Part shown: positions 1 to 11,312 of the stretch, one piece after another
Position numbering within the stretch: position 1 is the stretch's first letter
Layout: the number at the start of each line of letters is the position of its first letter
Assembly (NCBI RefSeq): GCF_000968015.1
Contig: NZ_LACH01000002.1
Span: 1-64,000, forward strand
Source of the DNA: Pseudomonas fluorescens
GTDB lineage: Bacteria > Pseudomonadota > Gammaproteobacteria > Pseudomonadales > Pseudomonadaceae
Reading direction: 5' to 3'
Length of the DNA stretch: 64,000 nt
The notes under the pieces: model-generated
Databases searched by the model: none
The model's input: the letters and a program-made list of their open reading frames with translations, nothing else
Told to the model about the DNA's origin: nothing
Made by a program: the position numbers and the translations under genes

Positions 1-44
1 AATTATAGACTTCCAGAATCTACCGTCAACCCCTAATTTGAGCT

Positions 45-1244
45 TTATTCGGATTTGAGCGTAATACGCGCAAATGCCTTCTTCCCGGCCTGACAAACAT
101 GGGTCGCGCCCAGTACGTATATAAAGGTGCGATCGACAACCTCACCATCTATACGCACACCACCAGACCCCAGAAGATCTCGCGCGACAGCCGAATTCTT
201 GACCAGGCCCGCCTTATTAAGGACTGCAGCGATCGGCATGTCTTCAGTAGCAGTCAATTCGATCTCCGGCAGATCGTCCGGCAGCTCGCCATCCTTCATA
301 CGGTTACCCGCTGCACGGTGAGCATTGGCCGCAGCCTCCTCACCATGGAAACGCGCAACGATCTCTTCGGCCAGTTTGATTTTGATATCACGCGGATTGG
401 CACCCGCCTCAACATCAGCACGGAATGCATTGATCTCATCCATGGAGCGGAAGCTGAGCAACTCGAAGTAGCGCCACATCAGCGCATCCGGAATGGAAAC
501 CAGTTTGCCGTACATCACACCCGGTGCTTCCTGAATACCCACGTAGTTGCCCAAGGACTTGGACATCTTCTTCACGCCATCCAGACCTTCGAGCAGCGGC
601 ATGGTCAGAATGCACTGAGCCTCTTGACCATATCCACGCTGCAGTTCACGCCCCATCAACAGATTGAACTTCTGATCAGTACCACCCAGCTCGACATCCG
701 CGCGCAAAGCGACCGAGTCATAACCCTGAACCAGCGGATAGAGGAACTCGTGAATAGCGATTGGCTGATTGGACGTGTAGCGCTTGTCGAAGTCGTCGCG
801 CTCAAGCATCCGAGCCACGGTGTATTGCGAAGTCAGGCGAATGAAATCGGCCGGCCCCATCTGATCCATCCAGGTGGAGTTGAACGCAACTTCGGTTTTC
901 GCCGGATCAAGAATCTTGAAAACCTGGGTCTTGTAGGTCTCGGCATTCTCGAGAACCTGCTCGCGGGTAAGAGGAGGACGCGTCGCACTCTTGCCGCTCG
1001 GATCACCGATCATCCCGGTGAAGTCACCTATAAGGAAGATCACCTGATGCCCCAGCTCCTGGAACTGGCGCAGCTTATTAATAAGCACGGTATGACCCAG
1101 GTGCAAATCCGGCGCGGTCGGATCGAAGCCTGCCTTAATACGTAGCGGCTGGCCACGCTTGAGCTTTTCGATCAGCTCGGACTCGACCAACAGTTCTTCC
1201 GCACCACGTTTAATCAGCGCTAGCTGCTCTTCAACCGACTTCAT
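45..1244 (-). CDS. tyrS: Tyrosine--tRNA ligase
   Basis: Charges tRNA-Tyr with tyrosine in the cytoplasm. The 399-residue protein is a class I synthetase: the HIGH-box variant HLGH is at residues 48-51 and KMSKS at 226-230, with an S4-like RNA-binding domain over roughly the last 65 residues. The HLGH form is the TyrZ-like subtype. The open frame extends 33 codons further upstream, but the start [10 protein letters not shown] at 1244 fits family length and the extra residues resemble nothing. It is transcribed divergently from the M23 peptidase gene, with about 210 bases between the two starts. Confidence 0.96.
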   Translation of the reverse strand: MKSVEEQLALIKRGAEELLVESELIEKLKRGQPLRIKAGFDPTAPDLHLGHTVLINKLRQFQELGHQVIFLIGDFTGMIGDPSGKSATRPPLTREQVLENAETYKTQVFKILDPAKTEVAFNSTWMDQMGPADFIRLTSQYTVARMLERDDFDKRYTSNQPIAIHEFLYPLVQGYDSVALRADVELGGTDQKFNLLMGRELQRGYGQEAQCILTMPLLEGLDGVKKMSKSLGNYVGIQEAPGVMYGKLVSIPDALMWRYFELLSFRSMDEINAFRADVEAGANPRDIKIKLAEEIVARFHGEEAAANAHRAAGNRMKDGELPDDLPEIELTATEDMPIAAVLNKAGLVKNSAVARDLLGSGGVRIDGEVVDRTFIYVLGATHVCQAGKKAFARITLKSE

Positions 1245-1456
1245 AACAGACCCGCAAGGCTCGAATTCAAAGGGAACCAACCATACAAGATCGCGCGTCA
1301 AATACAAGTTTTGCCCGGCGCACGGACGCCAATCCACGGACACAGCGCTCGCGGACTTGCTTCAGAGATGATTTGGTTATATTTTATACAGTTATTTCAT
1401 CTTCATCATGTCATTCATCTTTTCCAATTCATCTTTTTCAAAGTCAAAAATTACCC

Positions 1457-2881
1457 ATGACCAAAGAATCGTCTAAAGCGCCGCCGCTTTACCCGAAGAC
1501 CCACCTGCTCGCAGCAAGTGGCATCGCCGCCCTTCTGAGCCTGGCGCTTCTGGTATTTCCTTCCAGTGATGTTGAAGCCAAAAAGACGACCCTGAGTCTT
1601 GAACTGGAAAGCCCTGCTGAACAACTGATACAAGATCAAGACGCTGCCGAAGCCGTCCAGGCCACAAATGAGCCAGCAGCTTCCCCTTTCGCGCAGATCG
1701 AAAACAGCGCCGAAGAACCCCAGGAAACCGCTCAGGCCGCGCCAGCGCCGGCGCCGGTGATCGAAGAAAAGAAGTCTCCAAACCACAGGGAAGTGATCGT
1801 TTCTAAAGGCGATACGCTCTCCACACTGTTTGAAAAAGTCGGCCTTCCAGCAGCTTCGGTGCATGAAGTGCTGGCCAGCGACAAGCAGGCCAAGCAGTTC
1901 AGCCAGCTCAAACATGGCCAGAAACTCGAATTCGAACTCGGCCCCAATGGCCAGCTGACCAACCTGCACAGCAAGGTCAGCGACGTCGAAAGCATCACCT
2001 TGACCAAGAATGACAAGGGTTATGCATTCAACCGCATTACCGCCAAGCCGACCGTGCGCTCTGCCTACGTTCATGGCGTGATCAACAGCTCCCTGTCGCA
2101 GTCCGCTGCACGCGCCGGTTTGTCCCACAGCCTGACCATGGACATGGCCAGCGTGTTTGGCTATGACGTCGATTTCGCCCAGGATATTCGCCAGGGTGAC
2201 GAGTTCGATGTCATCTACGAACAGAAAGTCGTCAACGGCAAGGCTGTCGGCAATGGACCGATCCTTTCCGCTCGCTTCACCAACCGCGGCAAGACCTACA
2301 CCGCCGTGCGTTACACCAATAAACAAGGCAACAGCAGCTACTACACTGCTGACGGCAACAGCATGCGCAAGGCGTTTATCCGCACTCCGGTGGACTTCGC
2401 CCGTATCAGCTCGAAATTCTCCATGGGCCGCAAACACCCGATCCTGAACAAGATCCGCGCTCACAAAGGCGTCGACTATGCAGCGCCGCGCGGCACTCCA
2501 ATCAAGGCAGCCGGTGACGGCAAAGTGTTGTTGGCCGGTCGCCGTGGTGGCTACGGCAATACCGTGATCATCCAGCACGGCAACACCTACCGTACGCTGT
2601 ACGGCCACATGCAGGGCTTTGCCAAAGGCGTGCAGACTGGCAGTAGCGTCAAACAAGGCCAGGTGATCGGCTACATCGGCACCACCGGACTTTCCACCGG
2701 ACCGCATTTGCATTACGAGTTCCAGGTCAATGGCGTGCACGTCGACCCACTAGGCCAGAAGGTGGCGATGGCGGATCCGATCTCCAAAGCCGAGCGCGCA
2801 CGTTTCCTCGCGCAGAGCCAACCACTGATGGCCCGCATGGATCAAGAGAAGTCCACGCAGCTGGCTTCGAGCAAGCGCTAA
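1457..2881 (+). CDS. M23 family peptidoglycan endopeptidase (MepM/OapA-like)
   Basis: Predicted envelope murein hydrolase that cuts peptide cross-links. The 474-residue protein has an N-terminal hydrophobic anchor or signal (about 16-36), a Pro/Ala/Glu-rich linker, an OapA/LysM-like domain (about 110-170) and a C-terminal LytM domain. The zinc ligands are visible: HKGVD at 336-340 and HLH at 417-419. An upstream extension of 28 codons is open but begins in AT-rich leader sequence, so ATG at 1457 was chosen. anmK starts 3 bases after its stop, so the two are likely co-transcribed, linking wall cleavage to wall-sugar recycling. It is equivalent in architecture to E. coli MepM. Confidence 0.88.
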   Translation: MTKESSKAPPLYPKTHLLAASGIAALLSLALLVFPSSDVEAKKTTLSLELESPAEQLIQDQDAAEAVQATNEPAASPFAQIENSAEEPQETAQAAPAPAPVIEEKKSPNHREVIVSKGDTLSTLFEKVGLPAASVHEVLASDKQAKQFSQLKHGQKLEFELGPNGQLTNLHSKVSDVESITLTKNDKGYAFNRITAKPTVRSAYVHGVINSSLSQSAARAGLSHSLTMDMASVFGYDVDFAQDIRQGDEFDVIYEQKVVNGKAVGNGPILSARFTNRGKTYTAVRYTNKQGNSSYYTADGNSMRKAFIRTPVDFARISSKFSMGRKHPILNKIRAHKGVDYAAPRGTPIKAAGDGKVLLAGRRGGYGNTVIIQHGNTYRTLYGHMQGFAKGVQTGSSVKQGQVIGYIGTTGLSTGPHLHYEFQVNGVHVDPLGQKVAMADPISKAERARFLAQSQPLMARMDQEKSTQLASSKR

Positions 2882-3976
<1,095 letters not shown>

Positions 3977-3987
3977 ACGCCACACAG

Positions 3988-4020
3988 CAAAACGCCGCAA
4001 AGCCATAAGGCCATGCGGCG
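3988..4020 (-). terminator. Terminator between convergent anmK and erpA
   Basis: An inverted repeat CGCCGCA/TGCGGCG (3993-3999 and 4014-4020) with an inner GCC/GGC pairing is followed on the minus strand by four T residues. This fits an intrinsic terminator for erpA; on the plus strand it lacks a good T-run. Confidence 0.6.
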
Positions 4021-4043
4021 CTTGATACTGCCGTGAAGCGCGA

Positions 4044-4394
4044 TCAGATCGAGAACGAAGAGCCGCAGCCACATGTAGTGCTGGCATTCGGGTTCTTGAT
4101 CACGAAGCGCGAACCTTCAAGACCTTCCTGATAATCCACCTCGGCACCTGCCAGGTACTGGAAGCTCATCGGGTCAACGACCAGACTCACCCCTTCGCGC
4201 TCGACAATGGTGTCGTCATCGGCCACTTCTTCATCGAAGGTGAAGCCGTACTGAAAACCTGAACAACCGCCGCCCGTAACGAATACGCGCAGTTTCAAGC
4301 GATCATTCCCCTCTTCATCGACCAGGCTCTTCACCTTGTGCGCGGCACCGTGGGTGAATTGCAAAGCCGTGGGGGTGAAGGATTCGACGCTCAT
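4044..4394 (-). CDS. erpA: Iron-sulfur cluster insertion protein ErpA
   Basis: A-type carrier that delivers [Fe-S] clusters to apoproteins such as the isoprenoid enzyme IspG. The 116-residue protein has the three invariant cysteines of the family: C44 in GGGCSGF, and C108 and C110 in the C-terminal CGCGSSF. Length and motifs match ErpA rather than SufA/IscA, although these paralogues are close. It is monocistronic, with a terminator downstream and another terminator (of argC) upstream. Confidence 0.93.
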   Translation of the reverse strand: MSVESFTPTALQFTHGAAHKVKSLVDEEGNDRLKLRVFVTGGGCSGFQYGFTFDEEVADDDTIVEREGVSLVVDPMSFQYLAGAEVDYQEGLEGSRFVIKNPNASTTCGCGSSFSI

Positions 4395-4516
4395 GCTAAC
4401 TATCTCCCGGCGTTACGCCGCCATAATGCGTGATGACGCGCATTATCCGCTTCTCCTAGAAAATCGGTCAACTATTGTTACGGTATATCAATCAACCCAA
4501 TCGTAAGCCCGGAATG

Positions 4517-4545
4517 CAAAAAGGCCCGTCAGACGGGCCTTTTTG
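4517..4545 (-). terminator. Intrinsic terminator downstream of argC
   Basis: The hairpin AGGCCCGTC/GACGGGCCT is flanked by an A-run on one side and a T-run on the other. It lies just after the argC stop when read on the minus strand and separates argC from erpA. It could act in both directions. Confidence 0.85.
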
Positions 4546-4562
4546 CTGAGCGGGCTAAAGCC

Positions 4563-5597
4563 TTACGGCAACATGCCAGCGTGAGACAAACCCAGGCGTT
4601 CATCCAGCCCGAACAGGATGTTCATGTTCTGCACCGCCTGCCCCGACGCGCCTTTGACCAGATTGTCGATCACCGACAACACCACCACCAGGTCACCATC
4701 CTGAGGACGATGCACCGCAATACGGCAAACGTTGGCACCGCGCACGCTGCGGGTTTCCGGATGGCTGCCGGCTGGCATGACATCGACGAACGGTTCGTCG
4801 GCATAACGTTTTTCAAACAGTGCCTGCAGATCCACGGAGCGATCCACGACAGTCGCGTAGAGCGTCGAGTGGATGCCTCGAATCATTGGCGTCAGGTGCG
4901 GAACGAACGTCAGACCGACATCCTTGCCCGCTGCGCGACGCAGGCCCTGGCGGATTTCCGGCAAGTGACGGTGACCTTTGACGGCGTAAGCCTTCATGCT
5001 TTCCGACGTCTCGGAGTACAGCGAACCTACAGACGCGCCACGACCAGCACCACTGACACCGGATTTGCAGTCAGCAATCAAGCGAGTGGTATCGGCCAGA
5101 CCTGCTTCAAGCAATGGCAGGAAACCCAATTGCGTAGCGGTCGGGTAGCAACCCGGCACGGCGATCAGACGAGCCTGCTTGATCTGCTCGCGATTGACTT
5201 CCGGCAAGCCGTAAACCGCTTCTTCCAGCAGTTCCGGAGCGCCGTGCGGTTGACCGTACCACTTGGCCCACTCATCGGCGTCTTGCAGACGGAAGTCCGC
5301 CGACAGGTCGATGACTTTGGTCCCGGCCGCTAACAGTTCGCCAGCCAGCGCATGGGCAACACCGTGAGGCGTGGCGAAGAACACCACGTCGCAGGCGCCC
5401 AGCGTCTTGATGTCCGGAACGCTGAACGCCAGGCCATCGTAATGACCGCGCAGGTTCGGATACATATCAGCCACGGCCAGACCGGCCTCGGATCGGGAAG
5501 TGATGACGACCACTTCTGCTTGCGGATGTTGCGCCAACAGACGCAGCAGTTCGACACCGGTGTAACCCGTGCCGCCGACGATACCGACCTTGACCAT
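4563..5597 (-). CDS. argC: N-acetyl-gamma-glutamyl-phosphate reductase
   Basis: Third step of arginine synthesis: NADPH-dependent reduction of N-acetylglutamyl phosphate to the semialdehyde. The 344-residue protein starts [14 protein letters not shown], a Rossmann nucleotide-binding motif, and carries the catalytic cysteine in VPGCYPTA at C150. An in-frame extension of 24 codons upstream to 5669 is open but precedes the Rossmann start, so 5597 was chosen. It is divergent from hemJ with about 135 bases between. Confidence 0.95.
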   Translation of the reverse strand: MVKVGIVGGTGYTGVELLRLLAQHPQAEVVVITSRSEAGLAVADMYPNLRGHYDGLAFSVPDIKTLGACDVVFFATPHGVAHALAGELLAAGTKVIDLSADFRLQDADEWAKWYGQPHGAPELLEEAVYGLPEVNREQIKQARLIAVPGCYPTATQLGFLPLLEAGLADTTRLIADCKSGVSGAGRGASVGSLYSETSESMKAYAVKGHRHLPEIRQGLRRAAGKDVGLTFVPHLTPMIRGIHSTLYATVVDRSVDLQALFEKRYADEPFVDVMPAGSHPETRSVRGANVCRIAVHRPQDGDLVVVLSVIDNLVKGASGQAVQNMNILFGLDERLGLSHAGMLP

Positions 5598-5732
5598 AAA
5601 CCTGCCCTCAACGAACCCACTGGAAAGCCGTCGATAATAGGGCCCGTATCGTCCTGCGACAACCGGCAAGGTGACGTGCGGCGGCTCAAGCCTCTACTAT
5701 CCGGGCTACCGTGAACCTGGGAATAACTAAAA

Positions 5733-6161
5733 ATGCTTTATCTGTGGCTCAAAGCGCTTCACATCATCAGCATGGTCTGCTGGTTTGCCGGCCTGTTCTA
5801 TCTGCCGCGCCTGTTTGTTTATCACGCCCAAAGCGAAGACACCGTCAGTAAAGAACGCTTCAGCATCATGGAGCGCAAGCTGTACCGCGGCATCATGGGG
5901 CCGGCGATGATCGCCACCCTGATTTTCGGCATCGCACTGATCGGCCTGAACCCAAGCATATTCAGTCAGGGTGCGTGGATTCACGCCAAGTTGACCCTGG
6001 TGGTGATCCTGATCGGCTACCACCACATGTGTGGCGCTCAGGTAAAACGTTTTGCCCGTGGCGAGAACACCCGCAGCCATGTCTTTTATCGCTGGTTCAA
6101 TGAAGTGCCGGTTCTGATATTGCTGGCTATCGTAATTCTGGTCGTGGTTCGACCGTTCTAA
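5733..6161 (+). CDS. hemJ: Protoporphyrinogen IX oxidase HemJ
   Basis: Inner-membrane enzyme for the penultimate step of haem synthesis, oxidising protoporphyrinogen IX to protoporphyrin IX. The 142-residue protein has about four membrane segments, the conserved His in KALHIISMV (H10), and the internal MGPAMIATLIFG and KLTLVVILIGYHH stretches typical of the family (UPF0093). It starts a run of plus-strand genes and ends 33 bases before the nitronate monooxygenase gene. Confidence 0.9.
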   Translation: MLYLWLKALHIISMVCWFAGLFYLPRLFVYHAQSEDTVSKERFSIMERKLYRGIMGPAMIATLIFGIALIGLNPSIFSQGAWIHAKLTLVVILIGYHHMCGAQVKRFARGENTRSHVFYRWFNEVPVLILLAIVILVVVRPF

Positions 6162-6194
6162 CTTCAATACGCACAACTCGCCGGGGTACTTCCA

Positions 6195-7163
6195 ATGTCG
6201 CTGCCCGCACTGCTCGAACAACGCTTGCGTCTGCCTGTGGTGGCTGCGCCGATGTTCCTGATTTCCAATCCGCAATTGGTGCTTGCCTGCTGCCGTAATG
6301 GCGTGGTGGGCAGCTTCCCCGCGTTGAACCAGCGCGAGAGCAGCGGCTTCAAGGCCTGGCTGGAAGAGATCGAAGCAGGATTGGCGACATTGGTGAACCC
6401 GGCGCCTTATGCGGTGAACCTGATCGTCCACAACAGCAACCCGCGCCTGCAAGCAGATCTGGATATCTGCATCGAGCACAAAGTACCGATTGTGATCACC
6501 AGCCTCGGCGCCGTGAAAGAACTGGTCGACGCCGTGCACAGCTACGGCGGTCTGGTGTTCCATGACGTGACGACTCGTCGCCATGCAGAGAAAGCCGCCG
6601 AGGCCGGGGTCGACGGTTTGATCGCCGTGGCAGCCGGCGCCGGTGGACACGCCGGAACCTGGAGTCCGTTCTCGCTGATTGCCGAGATCCGCCAATTCTT
6701 CGACAAGACCCTGCTCCTGGCCGGTTGCCTGAACCACGGCCACGAGATTCTCGCGGCACAATTGCTCGGTGCGGATCTGGCCTACTTCGGCACGCGATTT
6801 ATCGGCACCACCGAAAGTCATGCGCCTGACGCCTATAAAGAGATGCTGCTGACTTCCAGAGCCGCGGACATCGTCCATACTCCAGCGGTGTCGGGAGTAC
6901 CGGCGAGCTTTATGCGTCAGAGCCTTGAGGCTGCAGGTTTCGACATGAAAGCGCTGCAAGGCAAGGGCGAGGTGGACTTCGGCTCCAAACTCAAGCCCGT
7001 CAGCGATGAAGCCAAAGCCTGGAAAACCGTCTGGTCGGCAGGCCAGGGGGTCGGCGAGATCGATGACCTGCCGAGTGTCGATCAATTGGTCGCTCGCCTT
7101 GATGCCGAGTACCGCAAAGCACTGGAGCTGGCGGCAGCGCTGCCCAAGCGCTGGCCACGCTGA
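6195..7163 (+). CDS. Nitronate monooxygenase family flavoprotein
   Basis: FMN-dependent TIM-barrel enzyme of the 2-nitropropane dioxygenase/NMO family, which oxidises alkyl nitronates such as propionate-3-nitronate. Of its 322 residues, the N-terminal RLPVVAAPMFLIS and the glycine-rich GAGGHAGTWSPF loop are diagnostic; the His of that loop (H152) is the usual catalytic base. The physiological substrate cannot be told from sequence. It sits between hemJ and a DUF805 gene on the same strand. Confidence 0.85.
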   Translation: MSLPALLEQRLRLPVVAAPMFLISNPQLVLACCRNGVVGSFPALNQRESSGFKAWLEEIEAGLATLVNPAPYAVNLIVHNSNPRLQADLDICIEHKVPIVITSLGAVKELVDAVHSYGGLVFHDVTTRRHAEKAAEAGVDGLIAVAAGAGGHAGTWSPFSLIAEIRQFFDKTLLLAGCLNHGHEILAAQLLGADLAYFGTRFIGTTESHAPDAYKEMLLTSRAADIVHTPAVSGVPASFMRQSLEAAGFDMKALQGKGEVDFGSKLKPVSDEAKAWKTVWSAGQGVGEIDDLPSVDQLVARLDAEYRKALELAAALPKRWPR

Positions 7164-7250
7164 CATGTAACGCTTGGCCAGCCCATTTCGACTGGCCTTA
7201 CACTCCACCCGCAATACTCCCTGACACTCTCGCGACAAGGATGCCTCGCA

Positions 7251-8216
7251 ATGAGCGAAAACCGTTTCAAGATCGTATTCGACGGCGCTCTGCTGCCAGG
7301 TGTTGACGCCACCACCGCCAAGCTCAATCTCGCCGAGTTGTTCAAAAGCGATGTGGCTGCCATCGAGCGACTATTTAGTGGCAAGCCGGTTGCGCTCAAA
7401 CGCGAGCTGTCACAGGCCGATGCGCAGATTTATCTCCAGGCGCTGACCAAAACCGGTATCGATGCCCGGATCGAATCCGAACCCTCGATCGAGCTGAACC
7501 TGTCCGACGTTCATGAACACGCCCCTGCGGTCGCGGCAGATCCTGAATCCCCTTACGCACCACCCCTGGCTACCGTTGGCGAAGCCTTGCCCGAGTTTTC
7601 CACACTCAAGCCGTTCAGCTTCGAGGGTCGGATCGGCCGCTTGCGCTATCTGGCCTGGACGATGTCGCTGACGCTGGTGACCCTTGGCGCTGGCTCTTTA
7701 CTCGCCGTTTTCGCCTTGGCCCTCATCAACACGGACTCGACCATCGCCCTCATTCTCGGAGGCCTGCTGGCCTTGATCGGCTTCGTGGCGCTCGGCCTCG
7801 TCAGCATCCAGTTCAGTGTCCAGCGCCTGCATGATATTGGCTGGTCTGGCTGGCTCTGGCTGCTGACGCTCGTGCCGTTCGTGGGCAGCCTCTTTCCGTT
7901 CGTGATGGTGATTGTGCCGGGTAATAACACCGCCAATCGATACGGTGCGCCCCCACCGCCCAACAGCACCGCGGTCAAGATCCTGTCTTCATTGTGGCTG
8001 GTGCTTATCGCGATCCTGTTCATCGGCGGACTGACCGGCGGCCTTACTACCCTTCAGAGCGAATACGAAAGCGCCACCCAGAGCAGCTATGAAAGTGACT
8101 CCGTGACCACCGAAGAGATCGAAGATCAAAGCGCCGTGGAAGCAGAGCCAGCGCCAAATTCAGCCGACGATGCAGCCGAAGACGCCCAGCCCCCTGTAGA
8201 CTCTGCGAAAGAATGA
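7251..8216 (+). CDS. DUF805 membrane protein with N-terminal and acidic C-terminal extensions
   Basis: Function unknown. The 321-residue protein has three parts. Residues 1-80 are a soluble domain rich in small and charged residues (KIVFDGALLPG...). Residues about 116-230 form a DUF805 domain beginning FEGRIGRLRYLAW, followed by hydrophobic segments; about four or five membrane passes are visible to about 265. The last 50 residues are strongly acidic (Glu, Asp, Ser and Ala). The N-terminal part resembles the short domain often fused to DUF805 in Pseudomonas. The gene stands alone, with 87 bases before it and 62 before the SDR gene. Confidence 0.8.
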   Translation: MSENRFKIVFDGALLPGVDATTAKLNLAELFKSDVAAIERLFSGKPVALKRELSQADAQIYLQALTKTGIDARIESEPSIELNLSDVHEHAPAVAADPESPYAPPLATVGEALPEFSTLKPFSFEGRIGRLRYLAWTMSLTLVTLGAGSLLAVFALALINTDSTIALILGGLLALIGFVALGLVSIQFSVQRLHDIGWSGWLWLLTLVPFVGSLFPFVMVIVPGNNTANRYGAPPPPNSTAVKILSSLWLVLIAILFIGGLTGGLTTLQSEYESATQSSYESDSVTTEEIEDQSAVEAEPAPNSADDAAEDAQPPVDSAKE

Positions 8217-8278
8217 ACAGCGCTCCCCGCCCGTGACACCTGCGTCGCCGGCGCGGAGCTGTTGCGATGGAGAAATGC

Positions 8279-9067
8279 ATGACCCGTTACGCTCTGATCA
8301 CCGGCGCTTCCAGCGGCATCGGCCTGGCGATGGCCGAAGCGCTGGCCCGGCGCGGCCGCAGCCTGATTCTGGTGGCCCGTCAGCGTGATCAGCTGGAAAG
8401 TATTGCGATTGAACTGACTCAACGTTTTGGCGTGGAAGTGTTGTTCCGAGCCTGTGACCTCGGCGAGCCGCTACGGCTGTCCGGTTTTCTGCTGGAGCTG
8501 GAGGAAGGTGACCGACAGATCGACTTGCTGGTCAACTGCGCCGGCATCGGCACCTGCGGCCCTTTTCTGGCTCAGGACTGGATGACCGAGCAGGACCTGA
8601 TCGAAGTGAACATCCTCGCGCTCACTCGCCTGTGTCACGCGATCGGCAACAGCATGGCGCTGCAGGGCGGCGGGCAAATTTTGAATGTCGCCTCGGTGGC
8701 GGCGTTCCATCCCGGCCCGTGGATGAGTACTTATTACGCCAGCAAGGCTTATGTGCTGCACTTTTCCGAAGGGTTGCGCGTCGAACTGAAAAAATGTGCC
8801 GTCAAGGTGTCGGTGCTTTGCCCCGGCCCTACCCGCACGGCGTTTTTCCGCACCGCGCAATTGGACGCTGGCAAACTGGTCGACAGCAAAATGCTGATGA
8901 GCCCCGAGGAAGTCGCGCTCTACACCGTGCGAGCCCTGGAGAAAAATCGCGCGATCATTATTCCGGGTCGACGCAACCGCTGGCGCGCCTTCCTGCCGCG
9001 ACTCGGCTCACGCTGGCTGACCCGGACAATCGCCGGCATGGTCAACAAGGCTTACTGCCCGCGCTGA
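8279..9067 (+). CDS. Short-chain dehydrogenase/reductase
   Basis: NAD(P)-dependent oxidoreductase of the classical SDR family, 262 residues. The cofactor motif TGASSGIG is at the N-terminus, NCAGIG follows, and the catalytic YxxxK is Y152-K156 in YYASK. The start at 8279 is preceded by GGAG six bases away; an ATG four codons upstream lacks such a site. The C-terminal region has a basic stretch (GRRNRWRAFLPRLGSRW) like SDRs linked to lipid membranes (YqjQ/DltE-like). The substrate is unknown. Confidence 0.85.
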   Translation: MTRYALITGASSGIGLAMAEALARRGRSLILVARQRDQLESIAIELTQRFGVEVLFRACDLGEPLRLSGFLLELEEGDRQIDLLVNCAGIGTCGPFLAQDWMTEQDLIEVNILALTRLCHAIGNSMALQGGGQILNVASVAAFHPGPWMSTYYASKAYVLHFSEGLRVELKKCAVKVSVLCPGPTRTAFFRTAQLDAGKLVDSKMLMSPEEVALYTVRALEKNRAIIIPGRRNRWRAFLPRLGSRWLTRTIAGMVNKAYCPR

Positions 9068-9149
9068 TCGCACCCTCAAGGTAAAAGGCTGGGCTCGGGC
9101 ATAACCCATGGTTACACTCAGGCCAGCCCAAACAACGGAGAAAACAGCT

Positions 9150-9488
9150 GTGGATACTCTGTTCACCAAGATCATCAACCGGGAAATCCCGGCCAAGATC
9201 ATTTACGAGGACGACCAGGTACTGGCCTTCCACGACATCGCCCCACAGGCACCAGTACATTTTCTGGTGATCCCGAAAAAAGCGGTGCGTACGCTTAACG
9301 ACCTGACCGAGGACGACAAGGCATTGGCTGGGCATATTCTGTTCACCGCCCAGCGTCTGGCTCTGGAACTGGGCTGCGAAGAAGGTTTCCGCGTGGTGAT
9401 GAACTGCAATCCACTGGGTGGGCAGACCGTCTATCACATTCATATGCACGTGCTGGGTCAGCGCCAGATGCATTGGCCGCCGGGCTGA
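9150..9488 (+). CDS. HIT family nucleotide-binding protein (HinT-like)
   Basis: Small purine nucleoside phosphoramidase-type protein, 112 residues. The histidine triad HIHMH is at residues 96-100, and the N-terminal DTLFTKIINREIPAKIIYED is characteristic of HinT. The start is GTG at 9150, with GGAG nine bases upstream. The frame stays open to an ATG at 9108, but that adds residues outside the family. It is followed by a REP-like palindrome, then coq7. Confidence 0.92.
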   Translation: MDTLFTKIINREIPAKIIYEDDQVLAFHDIAPQAPVHFLVIPKKAVRTLNDLTEDDKALAGHILFTAQRLALELGCEEGFRVVMNCNPLGGQTVYHIHMHVLGQRQMHWPPG

Positions 9489-9499
9489 TTGCAATAAAC

Positions 9500-9535
9500 C
9501 CTGTGGGGGTGGGCAACCCCGCTCCCACAAGCACC
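9500..9535. repeat. Imperfect REP-like palindrome
   Basis: The short sequence TGTGGGGGTGGGCAACCC with GCTCCCACA resembles a variant of the GTGGGAGC-type REP units found elsewhere in this window. It lies between the HIT gene and coq7. Confidence 0.5.
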
Positions 9536-9614
9536 TGCGACGCAATGACCCAGCGCAAACCTTCCCCGGCCGATTGGGTTAAACTGGCCGCCGAGATTCT
9601 TCCCGGAGGTCAGC

Positions 9615-10262
9615 ATGACAACCCAACGTCACTACTCGCCGATTGACCGCCTTCTGCTGCAAGCCGATGCCGCGATGCGTACCTTGTTGCCCTTCAGTGG
9701 CCAGCCGTACCGTCCTTCGCCCGCTATCGTTCAGCCGGATGCGCAAATGAGCGACGAAGACACCCGGCACGTCGCCGGTCTGATGCGCATCAACCATACC
9801 GGCGAAGTCTGTGCCCAGGCGCTGTATCAGGGTCAGGCGCTGACCGCCAAGCTGCCGCAAGTGCGTGCCGCCATGGAACACGCCGCCGAAGAAGAAATCG
9901 ACCACCTGGTCTGGTGCGAACAACGCATAAAACAGTTGGGTAGCCATACCAGCATTCTCAATCCGCTGTTCTACGGCATGTCGTTCGGGATTGGTGCGGT
10001 GGCCGGGTTGATCAGCGATAAAGTCAGCCTGGGTTTCGTTGCCGCGACCGAGCATCAGGTGTGCAAACACCTCAACGAACACCTTGAGCAACTGCCGGCC
10101 GAGGACGAAAAGTCCCGGGCGATCCTCGAACAGATGCGCATTGATGAAGAACACCACGCCGAAAGCGCGCTGGAGGCTGGAGGTTTCCGCTTCCCGGCAC
10201 CGGTAAAGTTCGGCATGAGCCTGATGGCCAAGGTCATGACCAAGAGTACTTATCGGATCTGA
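9615..10262 (+). CDS. coq7: Coq7-type demethoxyubiquinone hydroxylase
   Basis: Di-iron carboxylate monooxygenase that makes the last hydroxylation in ubiquinone synthesis (2-polyprenyl-3-methyl-6-methoxy-1,4-benzoquinone monooxygenase). The 215 residues include the iron-ligand helices [26 protein letters not shown] and [11 protein letters not shown], giving the expected Glu and ExxH ligands. GGAGGT precedes the ATG by seven bases. Pseudomonads use Coq7 rather than UbiF here. It is followed by a strong terminator shared with convergent speD. Confidence 0.94.
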   Translation: MTTQRHYSPIDRLLLQADAAMRTLLPFSGQPYRPSPAIVQPDAQMSDEDTRHVAGLMRINHTGEVCAQALYQGQALTAKLPQVRAAMEHAAEEEIDHLVWCEQRIKQLGSHTSILNPLFYGMSFGIGAVAGLISDKVSLGFVAATEHQVCKHLNEHLEQLPAEDEKSRAILEQMRIDEEHHAESALEAGGFRFPAPVKFGMSLMAKVMTKSTYRI

Positions 10263-10282
10263 TCCCCCCAAAATCCCGGGCA

Positions 10283-10317
10283 CAAAAAAGGGCGCTTTTT
10301 CAGCGCCCTTTCTTTTT
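10283..10317. terminator. Bidirectional terminator between coq7 and speD
   Basis: The hairpin AAAGGGCGCT/AGCGCCCTTT is flanked by A and T runs on both sides. It lies between convergent genes and can serve both strands. Confidence 0.88.
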
Positions 10318-10329
10318 GCTCGCAGAAAA

Positions 10330-11124
10330 TCAGCTCGACATGTTGCGCGCGTAGAAGATTTCCAGCATTTCGTGTTTCACCCGCTCGGTCACCTGGGCAC
10401 GCTGCTCAGAAGACAGGTTGCTGGTGGCGTCGCCGAACAAGTAGTTATCGAGTTCGAAGTTCTTCAGCAGCATTTTGGTGTGGAACAGGTTTTCCTGGTA
10501 CACGTTCACGTCGGTCATCTGGTACGCCCCACGGGTGTCTTCGGAAAGGTAGTTCTGAATCGAGTTGATCTCGTGGTCGATGAAGTGTTTTTTGCCTTCC
10601 ACGTCACGGGTGAAGCCGCGCACACGATAATCCACGGTCACGATGTCCGAATCGAACTGGTGGATCAGGAAGTTGAGCGCCTTGAGCGGTGAAATGACGC
10701 CACAGGTCGACACATCAATGTCCACACGGAATGTCGCGATGCCATCGTCCGGATGGATTTCCGGGTAGGTGTGCACCGTGATGTGGCTCTTGTCGAGGTG
10801 GGCCAGGATAATTTCAGGCAGCGGGCCCGGGGACTCTTCGATCTGACTGTCGGTCGGGGTCACCGGCTCTTCGGAGATCAGAATCGTGACACTGGCGCCC
10901 TGGGGTTCATAGTCCTGACTGGCGATGTTCAGGATGTTGGCACCAATGATATCGACAACTTCTGTGAGGATCTGCGTCAGGCGCTTGGCGTTGTACTCTT
11001 TATTGATGTACTCGACGTAAGCCTGTTGGTCTTGCGGGGTTTGCGCATAGCAGATGTCATAGATGTTGAAGCTCAAGGTCTTTGTCAGGTTATTGAACCC
11101 ATGGAGCTTGAGTTTGCTTTTCAC
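10330..11124 (-). CDS. speD: S-adenosylmethionine decarboxylase proenzyme
   Basis: Makes decarboxylated AdoMet for spermidine synthesis. The 264-residue length equals the E. coli class 1A enzyme. The self-cleavage site that produces the pyruvoyl cofactor is visible as K112-S113 in [13 protein letters not shown]. The N-terminal [15 protein letters not shown] and the C-terminal [16 protein letters not shown] are near-invariant. It faces coq7 across a terminator. The 188 bases upstream, to the OsmC gene, hold no gene. Confidence 0.96.
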   Translation of the reverse strand: MKSKLKLHGFNNLTKTLSFNIYDICYAQTPQDQQAYVEYINKEYNAKRLTQILTEVVDIIGANILNIASQDYEPQGASVTILISEEPVTPTDSQIEESPGPLPEIILAHLDKSHITVHTYPEIHPDDGIATFRVDIDVSTCGVISPLKALNFLIHQFDSDIVTVDYRVRGFTRDVEGKKHFIDHEINSIQNYLSEDTRGAYQMTDVNVYQENLFHTKMLLKNFELDNYLFGDATSNLSSEQRAQVTERVKHEMLEIFYARNMSS

Positions 11125-11312
11125 CGTTAGACGCTCTCTGTGTATTGCGGACTGGCCGCGTGATCAAGCATGCCCGTCAGATGCGAACGACGCAGCTGCG
11201 CAGGACGGATCAACACCTCTTCGCGATGGCGATTTTAATTATTTGTTCGGGTGCAGACGCGAGCTTTAGATCGTCACAGTCTGCACTGCCTTTATGATAG
11301 TTGAATGTCGAT

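Noticed and set aside
1451..2740. A 429-codon open frame antisense to the M23 peptidase gene
   Set aside because: Shadow frame; composition reflects the opposite strand and no protein family is visible.
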